64,000 nt of DNA from an uncultured Gelidibacter sp. (GTDB lineage: Bacteria > Bacteroidota > Bacteroidia > Flavobacteriales > Flavobacteriaceae), in contig NZ_CANMTE010000005.1 of the NCBI RefSeq assembly GCF_947500795.1, positions 62,001 to 126,000 on the forward strand, read 5' to 3'. Each line of letters starts with the position of its first letter. Positions within the stretch are counted from its first letter, which is position 1. Positions 41,452 to 50,055 of this stretch are shown here, piece by piece. Made by a program: the position numbers and the translations under genes. The notes beneath the pieces are model-generated. The model was not told the origin of the DNA and searched no databases. It was given only the letters and a program-made list of their open reading frames with translations.

Positions 41452-42687
41452 TTATTTACGGATGTAATCCATGATTTGGATGACCGCACCTATATGGTTT
41501 TTGATGAAGTTTTCATTTAAAGTTCCAAGATTTTCTCTTTTGTTGGAATCTTCAATTAAACCACTGAGTGTGAGTTTTAGTTCTGAGCTATTGCTAATGG
41601 AGATGACGCCGCCATGCGCTATCATATCAAAAGCTTCAGGGAATTTGTTGTAATTCGGACCAATTATAATTGGCACTCCAAATACTGCAGGTTCCAAAAT
41701 GTTATGAAGTCCGGTGTGGCCCATTGCGCCACCTACATAAGCAATGTCGGCATAACTGTAAATCTTGCTTAAAATGCCTATAGTATCTACAATAAATACA
41801 TCAAATTCTGAAAGATTCTTGCCTTCCTTTTCTGAAAATAAAATGGTCTTTTTCTGAAGCTGTTTTTTAAAATTGTCAATCTGCTGACCTCTGATGTTGT
41901 GAGGTGCAACAATAAATTTTATAGTTTTTGATGTGTCGGAATTTATATAGTCGATAAAAAGCGATTCGTCTTCTGGCCAAGAACTTCCAATAACCACACA
42001 TAGTTTTCTATCTTTAAATTGCTCAACAAACGGGAGTATGTTGTCTTGTTGCAATTGATCAGCAACGCGATCATAACGCGTGTCTCCTGCAATTGTTACA
42101 GTTTTGAATTTTAGCGCATTTAGTAAAGGTTTCGAACTTTCATTCTGTACAAAAATGTGTTCAAATGTATGTAGAGCATCGCGCATCATTCCTCCATAAA
42201 ACTTAAAATAAGGTTGCTCTTGTCTAAATACAGCCGAAATTAAGATAGCTCTTAGGTTGTATTGTTTTAGGGCGTGCATATAATTGGGCCACACGTCATA
42301 CTTCACGAAAATGGTCAGTTCTGGTTTCAGCATTGCTACAAAGCGCTTTGCATTGCTGTTAGTATCCATAGGAAGATACACTACGATGTCAGCTACTGGA
42401 GTGTTTTTCCGAATTTCGTAGCCTGAAGGTGAAAAAAAGGTGAGCACAATTTTATGATGAGGGTAGTCCACTCTCAAGTGTTTAAAAATTGGCAAGCCTT
42501 GCTCATATTCACCTAGGGAGGCGCAATGAAACCACAGGGTCTTATCATTGGGAGTGAGCTGCTTTTCTAATGTTTTAAATGTTTTTTGCCGCCCTTGAAC
42601 TCCTAATTTAATCTTATCGTTAAAAAGTGCTAGAATTTTCAATAAAAATTCAGCACCATAAAGCGCTATGTTATAGAGTAATTTCAA
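41452..42687 (-). CDS. waaA: 3-deoxy-D-manno-octulosonic acid transferase (Kdo transferase)
   Basis: WaaA adds Kdo from CMP-Kdo to lipid A precursor at the inner membrane. This 411-residue GT-B protein has an N-terminal hydrophobic anchor (about residues 4-22), the family start KIKLGVQGRQKTF, WFHCASLGEYEQGLPI (with the catalytic-type Glu), and the C-terminal donor domain with YVGGAMGHTGLHNILEPA. The start is TTG at 42687, the only codon that gives the right N-terminus. It diverges from the aminotransferase and galE genes. Confidence 0.94.
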   Translation of the reverse strand: MKLLYNIALYGAEFLLKILALFNDKIKLGVQGRQKTFKTLEKQLTPNDKTLWFHCASLGEYEQGLPIFKHLRVDYPHHKIVLTFFSPSGYEIRKNTPVADIVVYLPMDTNSNAKRFVAMLKPELTIFVKYDVWPNYMHALKQYNLRAILISAVFRQEQPYFKFYGGMMRDALHTFEHIFVQNESSKPLLNALKFKTVTIAGDTRYDRVADQLQQDNILPFVEQFKDRKLCVVIGSSWPEDESLFIDYINSDTSKTIKFIVAPHNIRGQQIDNFKKQLQKKTILFSEKEGKNLSEFDVFIVDTIGILSKIYSYADIAYVGGAMGHTGLHNILEPAVFGVPIIIGPNYNKFPEAFDMIAHGGVISISNSSELKLTLSGLIEDSNKRENLGTLNENFIKNHIGAVIQIMDYIRK

Positions 42688-42817
42688 GAATTATGATTTG
42701 CGCTAAAATACATTCTTTATAATAATTTGATTGAAAATTCTCATTGAATTTCAATACTTAGGTATGGTAATTCAGAAGAAAGCAGGTTCTCAGATAAAAT
42801 TAAACCTTTAGGAATGA

Positions 42818-42848
42818 TTGGTATAAGTGACCTAATTATGTAATTTTG
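42818..42848 (+). promoter_or_regulatory. Bacteroidota promoter of the aminotransferase-galE operon
   Basis: TTG (42818-42820) and TAATTTTG (42841-42848) are 20 bases apart. The leader to the ATG at 42899 is about 45 bases and contains AAGGAGG (42863-42869), 29 bases before the start. Confidence 0.65.
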
Positions 42849-42898
42849 CAATCCAATAAGCCAAGGAGGTTTAAATCATAAATTCAAGTCACAATCTA

Positions 42899-44038
42899 AT
42901 GAGAAATATACAAATGGTTGATCTTAAAGGTCAATATGATAAAATAAAGAATATTGTTAACTTAGCAATAACAGAAGTTCTTGAGACAACAGCCTATATT
43001 AATGGTCCACAAGTACATGAATTTCAGAAAAATTTAGAAGCTTATCTCAATGTGAAGCATGTCATTCCCTGTGCTAATGGAACTGATGCTCTACAAATTG
43101 CAATGATGGGCTTAGATTTAAAACCAGGTGATGAAGTCATTACTGCTGATTTTACATTTGCGGCAACTGTTGAGGTGATCGCCTTGTTACAGTTGACCCC
43201 AGTGTTGGTAGATGTTGATCCGAAGACTTTCAATATCGATGTGGAGGCTATCAAAAAAGCGATTACACCTAAAACCAAAGCCATTGTACCGGTGCATTTA
43301 TTTGGTCAATGTGCCAATATGGAAGCCATTATGGAGATTGCTGAAGCTCATAATTTATATGTCATCGAAGATAATGCGCAAGCTATTGGCGCAACATATA
43401 CCTACAGTGACGGTAGAAAAGCAAAGGTAGGAACTATCGGTCATGTGGCTTCAACGTCCTTTTTCCCTTCTAAGAATTTAGGTTGTTATGGTGATGGTGG
43501 TGCAATTTTTACAAATGATGATGCGCTTGCCCATAAATTGAGAGGTATCGTTAATCATGGCATGTATGAACGTTACCATCATGATGTGGTAGGTGTCAAC
43601 TCACGATTGGATTCTATTCAAGCGGCTGTTCTAAACACAAAATTAGCGCATTTAGATAGTTATAATGCAGCGCGTTTAAAGGCAGCTGATGCTTATGATA
43701 AAGCTTTTGAAGGTCATGAAAATATCGTTACACCTTTTAGAGAAGGTGCTGCTGATAATCACGTGTTCCATCAATACACTTTAAAAGTTAAAGATGTGAA
43801 TAGAGATGCGTTGGTAAAGCACTTGAATGAAAATGGTATTCCATGTGGTGTCTATTACCCAATTCCTTTACACCTTCAAAAAGCGTATAAAGATTCACGA
43901 TATAATGAAGCAGATTTTACGGTGACCAATCAGTTGGTAAAAGAAGTTATTTCTCTGCCGATGCATACAGAGTTGGACGATGAACAAATTGATTTCATTA
44001 CCTCTACAGTTATTAATTTTGTAAATTCAAATTCATAA
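42899..44038 (+). CDS. DegT/DnrJ/EryC1/StrS family sugar aminotransferase
   Basis: This 379-residue PLP enzyme of the sugar aminotransferase family has MVDLKGQYDKIK at the start, PCANGTDALQIAM, VIEDNAQAIGA (Asp for the pyridine N) and FFPSKNLGCYGDGGA with the PLP lysine Lys192. Such enzymes transfer an amino group from glutamate to a keto-sugar nucleotide for lipopolysaccharide or capsule. The substrate is not clear. galE starts right after its stop codon, so both lie in one operon with waaA divergent. Confidence 0.92.
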   Translation: MRNIQMVDLKGQYDKIKNIVNLAITEVLETTAYINGPQVHEFQKNLEAYLNVKHVIPCANGTDALQIAMMGLDLKPGDEVITADFTFAATVEVIALLQLTPVLVDVDPKTFNIDVEAIKKAITPKTKAIVPVHLFGQCANMEAIMEIAEAHNLYVIEDNAQAIGATYTYSDGRKAKVGTIGHVASTSFFPSKNLGCYGDGGAIFTNDDALAHKLRGIVNHGMYERYHHDVVGVNSRLDSIQAAVLNTKLAHLDSYNAARLKAADAYDKAFEGHENIVTPFREGAADNHVFHQYTLKVKDVNRDALVKHLNENGIPCGVYYPIPLHLQKAYKDSRYNEADFTVTNQLVKEVISLPMHTELDDEQIDFITSTVINFVNSNS

Positions 44039-45061
44039 ATGAAAAAGGTTTTAGTTACAGGTGGTTTAGGATTTATCGGGTCACATACAGTTGTAGAACT
44101 GCAGGAAAAAGGATATGAAGTTGTGATTCTTGATGATCTTTCAAATTCTTCTATTGATGTTTTAGCGGGAATTACTGCCATTACTGGAAAGGCGCCAATT
44201 TTTGAAAAATTGGATTTAAAGGAAAAAGCGAGAGTGGAGGCCTTTTTTGAGCAGCACCAGGATATTGTTGGAGTCATCCATTTTGCAGCAAGTAAAGCGG
44301 TAGGAGAAAGTGTTGAAAATCCATTACTGTACTATGAAAACAACATCAACACCTTAGTGTATGTGTTAAAGTCACTATTGCAATTGCCTACTCAAAACTT
44401 TATTTTTAGTTCGTCATGTACTGTTTACGGACAGGCTGATGAAATGCCAATTACAGAGGCAGCACCAATTAAGGTGGCTGAATCCCCATATGGTAACACC
44501 AAACAAATTGGTGAAGAAATCATTAAGGATACCTGTAAGAGTAATGCGACACTGAGTGCTATTGCATTGCGTTATTTTAACCCGATTGGTGCTCATAGCA
44601 GTACAAAAATTGGTGAATTGCCAATTGGAGTCCCACAAAACTTAGTACCTTTTATTACGCAAACTGCAGCAGGCTTACGTCAAGAATTATCGGTATTTGG
44701 AAATGATTATCCAACGTCTGATGGAACTTGTGTTAGGGATTATATTCACGTAGTGGATTTAGCCAAGGCGCATGTGGTGGCTTTAGAGCGTTTGGTAGGT
44801 GGAAAGAACGCCACAAACTATGAAACCTTTAATGTGGGCACAGGAACTGGAAGTACTGTTTTGGAAGTGATCCAATCTTTTGAAAAAGTTTCAGGGCAGA
44901 AATTGAATTACAAATTTGCGCCAAGACGTGAGGGTGATGTCATTCAAGCCTTCGCAGACACTACTAAAGCAAATACAGATTTGGGATGGAAAGCAGAACG
45001 CAATCTGGATGAAGCCCTTTTATCTGCTTGGAAGTGGGAAAAGCACCTTAGAAATATCTAA
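44039..45061 (+). CDS. galE: UDP-glucose 4-epimerase
   Basis: GalE interconverts UDP-glucose and UDP-galactose through a 4-keto intermediate. This 340-residue SDR protein has the NAD motif TGGLGFIGSH (residues 7-16), DDLSNSS, the SSSCTVYG segment and the YxxxK in SPYGNTKQIGEE. RYFNPIGAH and CVRDYIHVVDLAKAH follow as usual. It starts at the base after the aminotransferase stop. The product would feed envelope polysaccharide. Confidence 0.93.
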   Translation: MKKVLVTGGLGFIGSHTVVELQEKGYEVVILDDLSNSSIDVLAGITAITGKAPIFEKLDLKEKARVEAFFEQHQDIVGVIHFAASKAVGESVENPLLYYENNINTLVYVLKSLLQLPTQNFIFSSSCTVYGQADEMPITEAAPIKVAESPYGNTKQIGEEIIKDTCKSNATLSAIALRYFNPIGAHSSTKIGELPIGVPQNLVPFITQTAAGLRQELSVFGNDYPTSDGTCVRDYIHVVDLAKAHVVALERLVGGKNATNYETFNVGTGTGSTVLEVIQSFEKVSGQKLNYKFAPRREGDVIQAFADTTKANTDLGWKAERNLDEALLSAWKWEKHLRNI

Positions 45062-45074
45062 TACACTACATATT

Positions 45075-46352
45075 ATGAAAAAATCCTTCCTTCTTTGTTG
45101 TCTGTTTTTGACAGCAATCGCCTTTGGGCAAAACACATATTTACATTGTGGCAAATTGATTGACACCAAAGAGGGGAAGATTTTAACCAATAAAACGATT
45201 ATCGTTTCAGGAAAGAAAATTCTGGCTATCGAGAATGGTTTTTCAACTCCTAAATCTGCTGAAGATGTTGTGATCGATTTGAAGTCTAAAACAGTGATGC
45301 CCGGACTGATCGATATGCATGTTCATATTGAAGGGGAAACGAATCCTAATGCTTACCTCGAAAAATACACACTTAATGATGCCGATGTTGCATTTAATGC
45401 ACAGCACTTTGCGAAAGTCACTTTAATGTCTGGCTTTACAACAGTTAGAGATCTGGGAGGTTCAGGCGTAAATGTTGCATTAAGAAATGCCGTTAATGCA
45501 GGTAAAGTTGAAGGCCCACGCATTTTTACTGCTGAAAAATCACTAGCTACTACCGGCGGGCATGCCGATCCTACCAATGGTGCCAAGAAAGGACTTTTAG
45601 GGAGTCCAGGGCCAGAAGAAGGTGTGGTTAACAGTGTTGAGGACGCTAAAAAAGCCGTACGTCAGCGTTATAAAAATGGTGCCGATTGGATAAAAATTAC
45701 TGCTACTGGTGGCGTTTTGAGTGTTGCCAAGAGTGGCTTAAATCCGCAGTTTACGGTAGAGGAAATTAAAGCCATTTGTGAAACCGCTAAAGATTATGGG
45801 ATGGAAGTCGCAGCTCATGCACATGGCGATGAGGGAATGCAACGTGCCATTCTTGGTGGCGTTAAAACCATTGAACACGGTACGATGATGAGCCAGGAAA
45901 CCATGGCCCTCATGAAAAAGCATGATGTGTATTTAGTACCGACTATTACGGCGGGAAAATCAGTTTCTGATAAAGCTAAAATCCCTAATTACTATCCGGA
46001 TGTTATTGTTGGAAAAGCACTCGATATCGGTCCGAAAATTCAAGACATGTTTGGAAGGGCTTATAAAAGTGGTGTTGGAATTGCTTTCGGTACAGATGCT
46101 GCTGTTTTTGCCCATGGCGACAACGCGAAGGAATTTGGGTATATGGTTGAAGCCGGAATGCCAGCAATTAAAACCATTCAAAGCGCTACCGTTACGAATG
46201 CGATGTTGCTGAAAATGCAAGACCAATTAGGGCAATTAAAAGCAGGATTTTTGGCAGATATTGTTGCCACTAATGATGATCCTACGGAGAACATTGCTAC
46301 CATGACTGAAGTCGTTTTTGTGATGAAAGATGGTAAAATCTACAAAAAGTAG
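45075..46352 (+). CDS. Secreted amidohydrolase family protein
   Basis: This 425-residue metal-dependent hydrolase has a signal peptide (MKKSFLLCCLFLTAIAFGQ) and the amidohydrolase pattern: PGLIDMHVHIEG (HxH), a Lys in WIKITATGG, HAHG, EHGT, and FGTDAA (catalytic Asp). The group includes Xaa-Pro dipeptidase or imidazolonepropionase-like enzymes; the periplasmic forms act on peptides or acylated amino acids. I set the start at the ATG at 45075, since the longer frame runs back into galE. It is 13 bases after galE. Confidence 0.9.
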   Translation: MKKSFLLCCLFLTAIAFGQNTYLHCGKLIDTKEGKILTNKTIIVSGKKILAIENGFSTPKSAEDVVIDLKSKTVMPGLIDMHVHIEGETNPNAYLEKYTLNDADVAFNAQHFAKVTLMSGFTTVRDLGGSGVNVALRNAVNAGKVEGPRIFTAEKSLATTGGHADPTNGAKKGLLGSPGPEEGVVNSVEDAKKAVRQRYKNGADWIKITATGGVLSVAKSGLNPQFTVEEIKAICETAKDYGMEVAAHAHGDEGMQRAILGGVKTIEHGTMMSQETMALMKKHDVYLVPTITAGKSVSDKAKIPNYYPDVIVGKALDIGPKIQDMFGRAYKSGVGIAFGTDAAVFAHGDNAKEFGYMVEAGMPAIKTIQSATVTNAMLLKMQDQLGQLKAGFLADIVATNDDPTENIATMTEVVFVMKDGKIYKK

Positions 46353-46626
46353 AGGATTTAGCGTTTCACATCCTCTAATAATACACCCAATCAATTACAC
46401 ATCTGTTAACTAAATCACCTATTCCTTAGGGGTGTCGTAATTAAGGTGCTGATTCACATGGTTTTAGGTTGATAAGCTTGGTTTTCCGCCTCAAAATTTG
46501 TTTCTTTGTATATAATGAAACTTGAAAATCAATGGTAATGAGATGCTGCCAAAGTTAAAAATCGCTCTATAAAACAGAGAGAATTTTTACGGCAAATCGC
46601 ATTAACATTAAAAAAGAAAAGGATAT

Positions 46627-46818
46627 ATGAAACTGATTAGTATTAAAAGAGAAACCAGACCAGAAGCGAGGTTTACCCCAAAAATGGGAGCCTTAGTAAC
46701 GAATGTAACGTACATTAAAAAGCAATTTTTAAGTATCCCTTACAAAACGTTACACAAATACAGAGAAACGTATTACGGAGAAGTAAAAGATTGTGAAGAG
46801 TGTAATCTTGCTCTTTAA
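46627..46818 (+). CDS. Conserved small flavobacterial protein with CxxC, unknown
   Basis: This 63-residue basic soluble protein reads as a compact conserved unit: KRETRPEARFTPKMGALVTN, then YIKKQFLSIPYKTLHKYRETYYGEVKDCEEC. I recall close homologues in other flavobacteria but no function. It has a Shine-Dalgarno-like AAAAGGA seven bases before the ATG, which is unusual in this window. A strong terminator follows directly. It is probably a single-gene unit. The 274-base gap before it holds only a small hairpin. Confidence 0.75.
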   Translation: MKLISIKRETRPEARFTPKMGALVTNVTYIKKQFLSIPYKTLHKYRETYYGEVKDCEECNLAL

Positions 46819-46832
46819 AGTTTATAACTAAT

Positions 46833-46865
46833 AAAAAAAAGCCTCATTTTCATGAGGCTTTTTTT
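46833..46865. terminator. Bidirectional terminator between small CxxC gene and lspA
   Basis: GCCTCAT (46841-46847) and ATGAGGC (46852-46858) form a 7-bp stem, extended by A7/T7 tracts on both sides, with a 4-base loop. T-runs follow in both directions. The lspA stop codon overlaps it. Confidence 0.88.
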
Positions 46866-47364
46866 ATGCGTTTAGTTTTTCTCGTTTCTTCTGTTGAAAA
46901 CTGGCAATGACCAAAAGGATCATGCCCAAACTTACAGACATGTCGGCTACGTTGAATATGCCAGTTCTAAAGACACCGCCTAAATCGATATGAAAAAAAT
47001 CAGTAACCGATCCATACATAAATCGGTCGAATACATTGGCAATACCACCACCAATAATGCAACAAAAGGCAATCAGGCTTAAGCGGTCCAAGTTTTTATT
47101 GGTAAGAATATAATAGACGACACCTCCCAAAACTATCACTGGTAAAATCAGTAATAACGCCCATTTTAGCATCGGGCTTAAATCGCTTCCCATTCCTAAA
47201 AAGGCACCTTCGTTTTCAACTTTAGTGAGGATAAAAGCGTCGCCAATAAGTTCAATAACTTCGTATTGCGCTATTTTGGCCCTGACAATAAATTTCGAAA
47301 TTTGATCTATGGCAATATTGGCAACAATCAATAAGATGATGCTAGCCGTTCGAGATAGTTTCAT
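46864..47364 (-). CDS. lspA: Lipoprotein signal peptidase
   Basis: LspA cuts the signal peptide from prolipoproteins after lipid transfer. This 166-residue protein has four membrane helices, the DQISKFIVR start, NEGAFLGMG, and the catalytic aspartates Asp122 (in SVTDFFHID) and Asp141 (in FNVADMSVSLG). The end is a short basic tail. It lies 3 bases after fabD on the same strand, so likely shares its transcript. Confidence 0.95.
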   Translation of the reverse strand: MKLSRTASIILLIVANIAIDQISKFIVRAKIAQYEVIELIGDAFILTKVENEGAFLGMGSDLSPMLKWALLLILPVIVLGGVVYYILTNKNLDRLSLIAFCCIIGGGIANVFDRFMYGSVTDFFHIDLGGVFRTGIFNVADMSVSLGMILLVIASFQQKKREKLNA

Positions 47365-47367
47365 CTG

Positions 47368-48261
47368 TTATAAGTTAGGGGTGAACGTTGCCGCTGCTGT
47401 TTGTGCGTCTCTATTAATCTTTTTCACCAATCCTTGAAGTACATTTCCTGGTCCTACTTCGGTAAATAATACCGCGCCATCAGCAATCATTTGTTGTACA
47501 GATTGTGTCCAACGTACAGGCGCTGTTAGTTGTGAGATTAAATTCGCTTTAATATCGTTTTCATTGATAACCGCATTGGCAGTCACATTTTGATAAATAG
47601 GGCAATTAGGCTTGCTAAAAGGTGTGTTTTCAATGGCAGCCGCTAACTCTTCGCGAGCAGGTTCCATTAAAGGCGAGTGGAATGCACCACCAACAGGCAA
47701 TACCAATGCACGTTTTGCGCCAGCTGACTTCATGGCTTCACAAGCACGGTTAACCGCATCAATTTCACCAGAAATCACCAATTGTCCTGGGCAGTTGTAA
47801 TTTGCTGCAACAACAATACCTTCAATTGTACTACAAACTTGCTCTACAATAGCATCTTCAAGGCCTAAAACAGCAGCCATTGTACTCGGTTGCAATTCAC
47901 ATGCTTTTTGCATCGCTAAGGCACGTTTAGAAACCAGTTTTAAGCCATCTTCAAATGATAAAGCACCATTGGCCACCAAAGCTGAAAATTCGCCTAAAGA
48001 ATGCCCTGCAACCATGTCTGGTTTAAAAGAGTCACCTAAGGTCTTTGCTAAAATTACCGAATGTAAAAAAATTGCAGGTTGGGTTACCTTTGTTTCTTTA
48101 AGATCTTCAGCAGATCCTTGAAACATGGTGTCTGTAATTGAGAAACCTAAGATATCATTAGCCTCTTCAAATAGTTTTTGGGCTATGGTTGACTTTTCAT
48201 AAAGGTCCAATCCCATTCCTGTGAATTGGGCACCTTGTCCAGGAAATATATATGCGTTCAT
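47368..48261 (-). CDS. fabD: Malonyl-CoA:ACP transacylase
   Basis: FabD loads malonyl on ACP for fatty acid synthesis. This 297-residue protein has IFPGQGAQFTGMG at the start, the nucleophile GHSLGE (Ser88), and the His in GGAFHSPLM. I chose the ATG at 48261 (MNAYIFPGQG). The longer frame to 48294 crosses a -7 box. It forms a unit with lspA. Confidence 0.95.
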   Translation of the reverse strand: MNAYIFPGQGAQFTGMGLDLYEKSTIAQKLFEEANDILGFSITDTMFQGSAEDLKETKVTQPAIFLHSVILAKTLGDSFKPDMVAGHSLGEFSALVANGALSFEDGLKLVSKRALAMQKACELQPSTMAAVLGLEDAIVEQVCSTIEGIVVAANYNCPGQLVISGEIDAVNRACEAMKSAGAKRALVLPVGGAFHSPLMEPAREELAAAIENTPFSKPNCPIYQNVTANAVINENDIKANLISQLTAPVRWTQSVQQMIADGAVLFTEVGPGNVLQGLVKKINRDAQTAAATFTPNL

Positions 48262-48282
48262 TGTGTGTTCGATTTTAGTCTG

Positions 48283-48290
48283 CAAAAATA
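48283..48290 (-). promoter_or_regulatory. Bacteroidota -7 box of fabD-lspA
   Basis: On the minus strand TATTTTTG matches TAnnTTTG and ends 22 bases before the fabD ATG. No -33 TTG was found at the usual distance. Confidence 0.45.
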
Positions 48291-48384
48291 GCAATATTTT
48301 TTTTAGGTGAATGACCGCCTAAAATTTCTATAATATTGGATAATTATATCGATTATTCTCGAGTCTTTATAATACCAAACCGAT

Positions 48385-49941
48385 TTACAACCCTACGATA
48401 GCAGCTTCAGCACAACGCTCGCCATCCATCGCGGCCGATACAATTCCGCCCGCATAACCACCACCTTCACCACAAGGAAATAAGTTTGAAATTTGAGGAT
48501 GTTCCAAGCGCTCATTGCGCGGAATGCTGATAGGCGATGAGGTTCGGGATTCCACACCAATAATATTCGCTTCTTCCGTGTAAAAACCTTTCATTTTTTC
48601 GCCGAAAGCTTTAAAACCGTTGCGTAAACGTCCGCCAATTAATTTTGGCAGTAAGGAATGTAAGGGCGCCGATTTTAATCCAGGTTGGTAGGAAGTAGGG
48701 TTGAGGTCTGCAGAAAGTTTGCCTTCAACAAAATCAGTTAACCGTTGTGCGGGTGCTACCTGACTTCTTCCTCCCGCGGTAAATGCTAAGCGCTCTAAAT
48801 CTTCTTGATACTTTAAAGCTTTTAAAACCCCAAAATGTTCGTATTTATATAAATCTTTATCCGCATTGATTTCAACTACAATTCCAGAATTGGCGAACAG
48901 ATTATTACGCTTTGAGGGTGACATTCCGTTAACGACCACCTCCCCATTTGCCGTTGCAGCAGGTACAATAAATCCGCCAGGGCACATGCAGAAGGAATAC
49001 ACACCTCTTTCATTTACTTGCTCCACCAAACTATAGGCAGCAGCCGGCAACAACGCGTCACGCTCACTACTACAGCTGTATTGAATGGAATCGATGATAT
49101 GTTGCGGATGCTCTACGCGAACCCCCATGGCGAATGACTTCGCTTCAAGGGCAATGTTTTTATCGTGCAATAAATAATAAATATCACGAGCGGAATGTCC
49201 TGTGGCTAAAATAACACGTTCCACATCTAATGTTTGCCCGTTTTGAAGTACAAGCGCTTTAATGGCTTGCTCTTTTATGATAAAGTCTGTAACTCGGGTC
49301 TCAAAATGAATTTCACCACCATTATTGATAATGGTTTCACGAACATTTTGGACCACTTTTGGAAGTTTGTTCGTGCCAATATGCGGGTGGGCATCTACCA
49401 ATATCTGATCAGTAGCGCCATGAAATACGAGGTTTTCAAATATGCGACGCACGTCGCCACGTTTTAAACTTCTGGTGTATAGTTTTCCATCACTGTACGT
49501 TCCGGCACCACCTTCTCCAAAACAATAGTTGGAATCTTCATTTACAAAATGATGCTGGTTGATAGCTTTCAAATCACGGCGTCTATCCTGAACATTTTTT
49601 CCACGTTCCAAAACAATAGGCTTGAAACCTAATTCAATACAACGCAGTGCCGCATACATTCCTGCTGGACCAAATCCGATAATGTGAATGGGTTTTGCTT
49701 TTGAAACATCTTTATAATCAAACTGATATTCAGAGGTTTCAGGCATAGGTTCATTGATGTAAACCGCTACTTTATAATTGAAGACGATGAGTTTCTTTCG
49801 TGCATCAATAGATTTTCTAAGCACTTTTATTCCTGTGATGTCGTCACTAGAAATACCTAAAAATTGAGCAGACTTCCGTATGAGAATATCCGGAATCTTT
49901 TCCTCAGGGAGTGTTACACGAAGCTGAATGTCTTTTATCAT
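48385..49941 (-). CDS. FAD-dependent dehydrogenase of the COG2509 type
   Basis: This 518-residue flavoprotein has an added N-terminal domain of about 85 residues (a ferredoxin-like fold, ITGIKVLRKSIDARKK), then the Rossmann motif IIGFGPAGMYAAL, the family signature YCFGEGGAGTYSDGKLYTR, and the C-terminal FAD motif FPCGEGGGYAGGIVSAAMDG. These match the uncharacterised COG2509 NAD(FAD)-utilising dehydrogenases, found in most bacteria. The substrate is unknown. A -7 box is only five bases before the ATG, so the mRNA may lack a leader. Confidence 0.9.
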   Translation of the reverse strand: MIKDIQLRVTLPEEKIPDILIRKSAQFLGISSDDITGIKVLRKSIDARKKLIVFNYKVAVYINEPMPETSEYQFDYKDVSKAKPIHIIGFGPAGMYAALRCIELGFKPIVLERGKNVQDRRRDLKAINQHHFVNEDSNYCFGEGGAGTYSDGKLYTRSLKRGDVRRIFENLVFHGATDQILVDAHPHIGTNKLPKVVQNVRETIINNGGEIHFETRVTDFIIKEQAIKALVLQNGQTLDVERVILATGHSARDIYYLLHDKNIALEAKSFAMGVRVEHPQHIIDSIQYSCSSERDALLPAAAYSLVEQVNERGVYSFCMCPGGFIVPAATANGEVVVNGMSPSKRNNLFANSGIVVEINADKDLYKYEHFGVLKALKYQEDLERLAFTAGGRSQVAPAQRLTDFVEGKLSADLNPTSYQPGLKSAPLHSLLPKLIGGRLRNGFKAFGEKMKGFYTEEANIIGVESRTSSPISIPRNERLEHPQISNLFPCGEGGGYAGGIVSAAMDGERCAEAAIVGL

Positions 49942-49945
49942 GGTG

Positions 49946-49953
49946 CAAAATTA
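49946..49953 (-). promoter_or_regulatory. Bacteroidota -7 box of the COG2509 gene
   Basis: On the minus strand TAATTTTG matches TAnnTTTG and ends five bases before the ATG. Transcription would begin at or within a few bases of the start codon. Confidence 0.45.
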
Positions 49954-50055
49954 CTTAAAAACAGATTAGGATGAATTTAAATGTTGTGGTGTTTGGTCTG
50001 TTAATAATATTCTGATAGCCTTGAAATTATGCTATCGAAATATTATCCCTTCGAC

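Noticed and set aside
46351-46376. Hairpin AGAGGAT/ATCCTCT after the amidohydrolase as a terminator
   Set aside because: The stem is only 7 bp with a large loop and no T-run follows, so I did not list it.
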